Assembly: GCA_005888525.1 (NCBI GenBank)
Contig: VBAB01000460.1
Coordinates: forward strand, 1-10,069
Direction: 5' to 3'
DNA: 10,069 bases
Origin: Alphaproteobacteria bacterium
Lineage (GTDB): Bacteria; Pseudomonadota; Alphaproteobacteria; Rhizobiales; Hyphomicrobiaceae
Positions 6,228 through 10,069 of the stretch are shown piece by piece; the stretch's first letter is position 1, and every line of letters starts with the position of its first letter. A model generated the notes under the pieces. The model saw nothing but the letters and a program-made list of their open reading frames with translations. It was not told the origin of the DNA and did no database searches. Position numbers and translations under genes: made by a program.

Positions 6228-6476
6228 TCAATTTCGCTCTGCGACTGCTCGCGCAACTTTTCGCCGCAAATCCTCCAGCAGCGCCGCGGCTTCCGCTGTC
6301 GGCTCTTCGGTACGCATCAATTCTTGCAGTACGCTTTCTTGGTTCCCAACCGCCCGCTCTGCCTCAGTCAACCCGGTATGCTCGCCGGGCTGCGAGCCTG
6401 CAGCGGTCTCCCGCTCTTGCGCGTCCAGACCGAACGTCTTGTGGTAATCAGCATCCGAGCGCCACGACACTCCCAT
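6228..6476 (-). CDS. Small acidic hypothetical protein (82 aa), probably stress-induced
   Basis: ATG at 6474-6476, with AAGGAAGG about 9 bases upstream. The product has a polar N-terminus (MGVSWRSDADYHKTFGLD), a Glu/Gly-rich middle, and from about residue 48 a strongly helical, amphipathic C-terminus (LQELMRTEEPTAEAAALLED, then a basic end). No membrane segment, cysteine or signal is present. I do not recognise the family. The case for a real gene rests on composition, the ribosome site and, above all, a GGAAC-N16-TGTT element 84-108 bases upstream in an AT-richer patch, which fits control by the general stress sigma factor. The alternatives are a chance frame or a remnant. Confidence 0.5.
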   Translation of the reverse strand: MGVSWRSDADYHKTFGLDAQERETAAGSQPGEHTGLTEAERAVGNQESVLQELMRTEEPTAEAAALLEDLRRKVARAVAERN

Positions 6477-6559
6477 GGGGAGCCGCCTTCCTTGGAACGA
6501 GTGTTAGGGTGGCCGCCGGGAGCTTGAGCTGCTCCAAGATCGTGCAGCGTATGGAGCAT

Positions 6560-6584
6560 AACAGGCCAAAGCGACAAGCGTTCC
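6560..6584 (-). promoter_or_regulatory. Candidate EcfG promoter for the 82-aa gene
   Basis: On the minus strand: GGAAC (6580-6584), 16-base spacer, TGTT (6560-6563), with a run of six T directly upstream of the -35 box. The -35 box is exact; the -10 box differs at its first, least conserved base. Expected start point near 6553, giving a leader of about 77 bases to the ATG at 6476. Confidence 0.6.
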
Positions 6585-6746
6585 AAAAAATGTAGGCAAT
6601 CGTACATTTCTTGATATTGCTAGGAAATTGGCGCCCATCGGAGTAGCTTGCGATCGCTGCACCCGCGCTTAGGACATCTCGGCCAACAGCATCTAGGCCG
6701 TCTGCTTGGCAGTTCGCGCTTTGCCGCGGCGACCGATTGGACGTAG

Positions 6747-6930
6747 GTGGCACGTTACGGCCGATCGCGTGGGTTGCGCCTTGCGACTGCGCTGGGCCCC
6801 GACCTCACTCGCAAGCTACATCGCGGCGGTTCCGCTCGTTAACCCATGGCTTGCGATCGCGCTGTACATCGCAGTCGCCCTGACCTGGCTTGTGCCCGAC
6901 CGTCGCATCGAAGCGACGCCCGCGCCGTAG
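6747..6930 (+). pseudogene. C-terminal remnant of a TMEM175-type potassium channel gene
   Basis: Two overlapping frames together resemble the end of bacterial TMEM175 (DUF1211) proteins. One frame gives GLRLATALGPDLTRKL (about 6771-6818), like the family's LA-ALG-D-KGK-S region. The frame then shifts and continues as SYIAAVPLVNPWLAIALYIA plus VALTWLVPDRRIEATPAP to TAG 6928-6930, like the last membrane helix and the PDRRIE tail. A TAG at 6744-6746 closes the first frame upstream. Members are about 200 residues with six helices; I find no trace of the first helix with its FSDGV motif. The gene is therefore truncated and frameshifted. The family call is from motif memory. The stop overlaps the ribosome site of the next gene, suggesting the pair was once an operon. 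Confidence 0.5.
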
Positions 6931-6939
6931 GAGATTAGG

Positions 6940-7137
6940 ATGGCCTCCATGTGGGCCCTTGTCGTAGCGGTCATCTACTTCGGGTCATTCTTGGCAATCG
7001 GGTTCATCGCGAGAGCGGTGCTAGCGAAGCTCATGAAGCGAACGGGCGCGGACCTATCCGACGTTCAAGCGCAAGCGGGCCCAAACCGCAGGAAGCGCAA
7101 AGTATTCTTGTTGGGAGTCTGGCGTGATGAAGCATGA
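6940..7137 (+). CDS. Small single-span membrane protein (65 aa), unknown function
   Basis: ATG 6940 with AGGAG (6929-6933) 6 bases upstream. The first 28 residues are one membrane helix (MWALVVAVIYFGSFLAIGFIA); then comes a cytosolic basic part with LAKLMKRTGADLSDVQ and a conserved-looking ending, GPNRRKRKVFLLGVWRDEA. Under the positive-inside rule the C-terminus faces the cytoplasm. I believe similar small proteins with an RRKRK-FLLGVWR ending occur in Bradyrhizobium-type genomes, but I cannot name the family. It directly follows the TMEM175-type remnant, whose stop codon overlaps its ribosome site, so it may have been translated with that gene. Where its present promoter lies is unclear. 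Confidence 0.68.
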   Translation: MASMWALVVAVIYFGSFLAIGFIARAVLAKLMKRTGADLSDVQAQAGPNRRKRKVFLLGVWRDEA

Positions 7138-7147
7138 ACGTGAAGTT

Positions 7148-7167
7148 CGGCGGCGCTTGGCCCGCCG
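7148..7167 (+). terminator. GC-rich hairpin after the 65-aa membrane protein gene
   Basis: Arms CGGCGG (7148-7153) and CCGCCG (7162-7167) pair around an 8-base loop, starting 10 bases after the stop at 7137. No T-run follows, so this could only be a weak or Rho-assisted terminator. Confidence 0.3.
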
Positions 7168-7272
7168 GACGCATACTCGGTCGCCCCAAACTAACAGTCT
7201 GACGCGCCGACATATTCGTTGGTGATGAAGAATTCTGCATTCGCTTTCTACACTGCCATTTCGGCGGGTTGC

Positions 7273-7298
7273 GGAACCAAGCATCACGGAAGCGAGTT
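7273..7298 (+). promoter_or_regulatory. Candidate EcfG promoter for the Crp/Fnr-type gene
   Basis: GGAAC (7273-7277), 17-base spacer, AGTT (7295-7298). The -35 box is exact; the -10 box differs at its first base. Expected start point near 7305, about 27 bases before the ATG at 7332. It also argues against an earlier start for that gene. Confidence 0.55.
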
Positions 7299-7331
7299 GT
7301 AAGATCGATCCGAACTGTGCGGGGGGCCGCC

Positions 7332-7973
7332 ATGTCAGTCTTCGTTGCCCGCCACGGCTCGTCTTCGGACGAGCGCTTTGCCGATGCGCCGATCTGCGTT
7401 ATACGCGACGAGGTGCTCTTCACCGCCGGCCAACCCAAGACGCACCTGTATCTGATCGAGAGTGGCAGCGTCGGCGTCTACCGGCAGCCCGCGGGGCGTC
7501 CCGCAGAACTTGTCGAGTTTGCATTCACCGGTGATGTGGTCGGGATCGGCGCCTTACCGGCACACATCGATTCGGCACAAGCCGTTGGTGAAGTCCGCGT
7601 CAAGTGCCTTCCGCTCGATGCGCTCGACGAGGTCATAAAGTACGACGCGCGGGCGATGCGTCGATACACCGATGCGGTCGAGCGCGAATTCCAATCCCGG
7701 CGGGCCCTCTCAGTTTCTGCCGCCCACGGTCCCATGGCTCAGGTTGCCGCATTCCTTGTCGCCAACTCCAACCAGAACGCGAGCGAAGGGCGTGATCCGC
7801 TCATCCTGGGAGACTCGCCCGATAGCAGAACGGTGGCAACCTACCTCCGGATTACGATCGAGGCACTGGCAAACGCGCTTTCGGAATTCCGCCGTTTGGG
7901 AATGATCGAGCCATCGACCAGAGGCGGCCTACGGCTCCTCGATCTCGACGCGCTCCAGCGATTGGCGAATTGA
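7332..7973 (+). CDS. Crp/Fnr-family transcriptional regulator
   Basis: 213 residues from ATG 7332. The frame is open from 7269, but that start lies upstream of the candidate EcfG promoter's -35 box. N-terminal cyclic-nucleotide-type sensor domain at about 15-105: DEVLFTAGQPKTHLYLIESG (26-45), then VGVYR, then the GDVVGIGALP segment (68-77). A dimerisation helix follows (about 105-130), then a C-terminal winged helix-turn-helix with TVATYLRITIEALANALSEF (167-186) and a GMIEP wing. There is no cysteine cluster, so no Fnr-type iron-sulfur sensor, and the residues expected to bind cAMP are not obvious; the signal is unknown. The recognition helix keeps Glu177 but has Ala180-Asn181 where family members normally have Ser-Arg, suggesting an unusual DNA target. 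Monocistronic. Confidence 0.88.
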   Translation: MSVFVARHGSSSDERFADAPICVIRDEVLFTAGQPKTHLYLIESGSVGVYRQPAGRPAELVEFAFTGDVVGIGALPAHIDSAQAVGEVRVKCLPLDALDEVIKYDARAMRRYTDAVEREFQSRRALSVSAAHGPMAQVAAFLVANSNQNASEGRDPLILGDSPDSRTVATYLRITIEALANALSEFRRLGMIEPSTRGGLRLLDLDALQRLAN

Positions 7974-8551
7974 GCGGCGCATCGCACACGCGCAGGTGGC
8001 CGTTACACGATGGGTCCCCATGCTGCAGCAACCGGGCTGCCAGAACGCGGGACCAATAGTGCCTCATTGAAGCGGCCGATTCGGTCGGTTGGCCAAACGG
8101 AAGGGCGGGGCTGCACGAGCGCTGTCAGAAAGGCTCCGAGACCTCGCGCACGCCGGTTTGCGGCCGTGCAATCGCTCAACCGAGCCGCGGACGGTTAGGG
8201 CGGAGCGCTCGGTTACGGGACATATCGATTCCTGCAGGTGCGCGACGGCCCTCCACACTGGCCGTTTTGCTTGGACATGTGTCGCGGGGCCAGTGAAGGC
8301 TCACGAAGTCGGGTGCCACGCGCTATCAACGTGTTGAGCACAATGAATTCTTTGCGGGGTGTGTGGCCTGCGCGCGCCACTGCGGGGCTAGCTGAGTGCT
8401 ACGTTATGGGGCCCGCTTGGCACTAACCAGATGCGGGCATGGTGCTGGCGCTCCCTGAGCTACCCCGCACTCGGAGCGTCGGCACCGTATCCCGGGAACG
8501 GGGAGTCCTGTTTTTGAAGAACGGCGGCGCGCGCGTCAAACGGGGAAAGAC
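7974..8551. other. Intergenic stretch without a convincing gene
   Basis: Nearly 580 bases with no frame that combines a ribosome site and protein-like composition. A GGAAC at 8495-8499 has no CGTT-like box at 16-17 bases. I see no tRNA-like or other RNA structure here by eye. Confidence 0.45.
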
Positions 8552-8752
8552 ATGGGCAAGAGGGATTGGGTGAAGTCGGTCCGGAAAAAGCTTCCCGACG
8601 ACATAGGCGATTGTCCGACGCTACCTCAAGAGATGCTCGATTGGCTCGCCGGCATGAGGGCAAAGAAAAGCGATCGTGTATGGGGTGGGGTGCCATCTAA
8701 TCTGAATGAGAGCGGATCCAATCGCTCCTGGCGCGTCGCGCGGGCAGGGTGA
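8552..8752 (+). CDS. Doubtful small hypothetical protein (66 aa)
   Basis: ATG 8552 with GGGGAAAG 4-5 bases upstream. The first 40 residues look protein-like: a basic start MGKRDWVKSVRKKLP, then DDIGDCPTLPQEMLDWLAGM and KKSD. The last 25 residues are Ser/Asn/Arg-rich and may not be ordered. There is no membrane segment and I recognise no family. The two neighbouring intergenic stretches and the lack of a clear promoter lower confidence; it may be a remnant or a chance frame. Confidence 0.35.
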   Translation: MGKRDWVKSVRKKLPDDIGDCPTLPQEMLDWLAGMRAKKSDRVWGGVPSNLNESGSNRSWRVARAG

Positions 8753-8778
8753 CCGCTTATCGCAATGAGCGGGCGCGG

Positions 8779-8809
8779 TGGCGGCAATCTAGCGAAGCGT
8801 GCGCCGCCA
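8779..8809. repeat. Inverted repeat, 7-bp arms, 17-base loop
   Basis: TGGCGGC (8779-8785) and GCCGCCA (8803-8809) pair exactly. It lies 27 bases after the doubtful gene at 8752 and about 140 bases past the dppC-like stop, so it could mark the transcript end of either. No T-run. Its left arm and flank (8773-8786) match 14 bases of the hairpin at 1413-1426. Confidence 0.4.
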
Positions 8810-8946
8810 ATGGCTGCGTTGGTTCCAACGGGTCCGTTTCCCGCTGAATCGCAGATGAGAGCGTAATTCCACCGTTGCGATGTGACGACCTCGCTTTAAG
8901 CGGTACTTGTCGCGTCGATCGCCGCCCCCGTCACGCAATGCCGAGC

Positions 8947-9860
8947 CTACCTCTTGCGCAGTTTGGGATCCAATGTGTCCCGCAAGGCATCGCCGAACAG
9001 GTTGATCCCCAGCACGGAAAGCACGATCGCGACGCCCGGGAAGATGGCGATCCAAGGCGCCGTCGAGGCATATTCCTCGGCACCACCCTGCAGCATCAGG
9101 CCCCAGGCCGGCACCGGCTCCTGCACGCCCAGGCCCAGATACGAGAGCGACGCCTCCGCCAGAACAGCCTGCCCGACAAACGCCGTCACCATGATCAGGA
9201 ACGGAGCCATCACGTTCGGAACCATGTGGCAAAGAATGATCCGCATGTGCCCGAATCCCAGGGCACGTGCAGCGTCGACATAGGGAACCTCTCGGATCGA
9301 CAAGGCCGAAGAACGCACTACGCGCGCACAGCGTGGGATCAACGGGATGGTGATGGCAACGATCACGTTCTGCACGCCGGTGCCGAAGATCGCAACTACG
9401 GCCAGCGCCATGATGATCAATGGAAATGCCATCAACACGTCGGAAACCCGTTGCAGGATCAGATCTGTCTTTCCGCCGAAATAGGCGCTGCCGACACCCA
9501 GGACGAGCCCGACCGTGCCGCCCACCAGCGCCGACGACAGCCCTACGATCATGGCCGCGTTCGCGCGCCAAAGATGATCCGCGACAGCAGATCCCTTCCG
9601 AACTGGTCCGTTCCCAGTGGATGCGCCCAGCTCGGCGCCTCCATCATCGCCCCGAAATCGTTGGCGGTCGGGCTGTACGGCGCGATCAGCTCCGCCGACA
9701 GCCCGGAGGCGGCCATCACCAGCACCAACGCGAGGCCGAACGTGCCCAGCAGCTCGCGGCGGAAGAACTTCAGGGAGCGGCGCGTCAAGGATGCGTGCTT
9801 TGCCCCCAGGTCGTCCGCGCCGGCTGGAGAAAGCCCAATCGTCCCGACGTTGGTCACCAT
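8947..9860 (-). pseudogene. DppC/OppC-like ABC peptide-importer permease, broken by one frameshift
   Basis: ATG 9858-9860 opens a frame coding a basic start, one membrane helix (LLGTFGLALVLVMAASGLSA) and the periplasmic motif HPLGTDQFGRDLLSRIIFGA. This frame ends at a TGA at 9549-9551. The next frame carries on without loss from NAAMIVGLSSALVGG to the stop at 8947-8949, with the permease EAA-type loop DAARALGFGHMRIILCHMVP and the family ending FGDALRDTLDPKLRKR. Joining them needs one extra base at about 9561-9566, in an alternating CG run, and gives about 304 residues, normal for DppC/OppC/NikC permeases. The break may be a real mutation or a sequencing error. The start lies 15 bases after the dppB-like stop, so it belongs to that operon. 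The complex would import peptides or similar small solutes; the substrate is unknown. Confidence 0.85.
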
Positions 9861-9875
9861 GACGATGCTCTTGCC

Positions 9876-10069
9876 TCAACTGAAGCGAATGCGTGGGTCG
9901 AGCCACGCGTAAAGCAGGTCGACGATCAGATTGCAGATGACGAAGACGATGACGGTCAGCATGACCAAGGCTTGTGACAGCGTGTAGTCCTGGTTCTGCA
10001 CCGCCTGCACGAACAGCCGGCCGACGCCATTCAGGTTGAAGACCTGCTCGGTCACCACCAGCCCGCCGA
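9876..10069 (-). CDS. DppB/OppB-like ABC peptide-importer permease, C-terminal part
   Basis: The last 64 codons of the gene; the rest lies beyond the right edge. The visible part has GGLVVTEQVFNLNGVGRLFV, then QAVQNQDYTLSQALV, a final membrane helix (MLTVIVFVICNLIVDLLYAW) and the ending LDPRIRFS. The E-VF---GVGRL motif and the NL-VDLLYA-LDPRIR tail are hallmarks of the DppB/OppB/NikB permease subunit. It forms the membrane channel together with the DppC-like subunit encoded 15 bases downstream. The binding protein and ATPase genes are not in the window; they may lie upstream of this gene, since none follows dppC here. Confidence 0.93.
   Translation of the reverse strand, partial: GGLVVTEQVFNLNGVGRLFVQAVQNQDYTLSQALVMLTVIVFVICNLIVDLLYAWLDPRIRFS

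Noticed and set aside
8495..8519. GGAAC before the doubtful 66-codon gene
   Set aside because: The base group 16 bases on is GAAG, not a GTT-type -10 box.
9861..9906. Earlier start for the dppC-like gene at 9906
   Set aside because: That start belongs to the second frame and yields a non-protein-like N-terminus; the true N-terminus is in the frame starting at 9860.
8875..9912. Plus-strand frame of 345 codons
   Set aside because: Antisense shadow of the dppC-like gene, which has clear permease motifs.
1..10069. CRISPR array, transposase, integrase, tRNA or rRNA
   Set aside because: No regularly spaced repeats, no recognisable mobile-element protein and no tRNA- or rRNA-like sequence seen by eye on either strand.

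Overview
The window is GC-rich, densely coding in parts, and looks like the chromosome of an alphaproteobacterium, probably of the Hyphomicrobiales (Bradyrhizobium/Rhodopseudomonas/Methylobacterium type). Three things point there: the protein families present, GTG and TTG starts with clear AGGAG-like ribosome sites, and repeated promoter elements of the form GGAAC-N16/17-CGTT. That element is the signature of EcfG, the general stress response (GSR) sigma factor used only by alphaproteobacteria. I had no database access; family names rest on motif recognition.

Positions 1-7973 read as a general-stress-response islet. From left to right: a minus-strand pair (partial DUF937/YidB-like gene, glsB-type membrane protein) behind a perfect EcfG promoter; a divergent DUF4112 membrane protein; a plus-strand DUF883-like tail-anchored protein behind a second perfect EcfG promoter; a minus-strand pair (second DUF883-like protein, three-segment membrane protein) behind a near-consensus EcfG promoter; a minus-strand operon of a membrane-anchored alpha/beta hydrolase and a YihY/BrkB membrane protein, overlapping by 22 bases, behind a weaker EcfG-like site; a small acidic protein behind GGAAC-N16-TGTT; and a Crp/Fnr-family regulator behind GGAAC-N17-AGTT. 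Nearly all the products are small or medium membrane proteins, so the islet looks like an inner-membrane or envelope stress module. No phyR, nepR or ecfG gene is in the window.

Between about 4995 and 6939 the DNA is gene-poor. It holds a 65-residue soluble protein with a strong ribosome site, the 82-residue protein above, a lac-operator-like palindrome, and a decayed C-terminal fragment of a TMEM175-type channel gene followed by an intact 65-residue single-span protein.

Positions 7974-8946 are again gene-poor, with one doubtful 66-codon gene. At 8947-10069, on the minus strand, lies the end of a peptide-type ABC importer operon: the 3' end of a dppB/oppB-like permease gene, then a dppC/oppC-like permease gene broken by a one-base frameshift. 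No ATPase gene follows it here.
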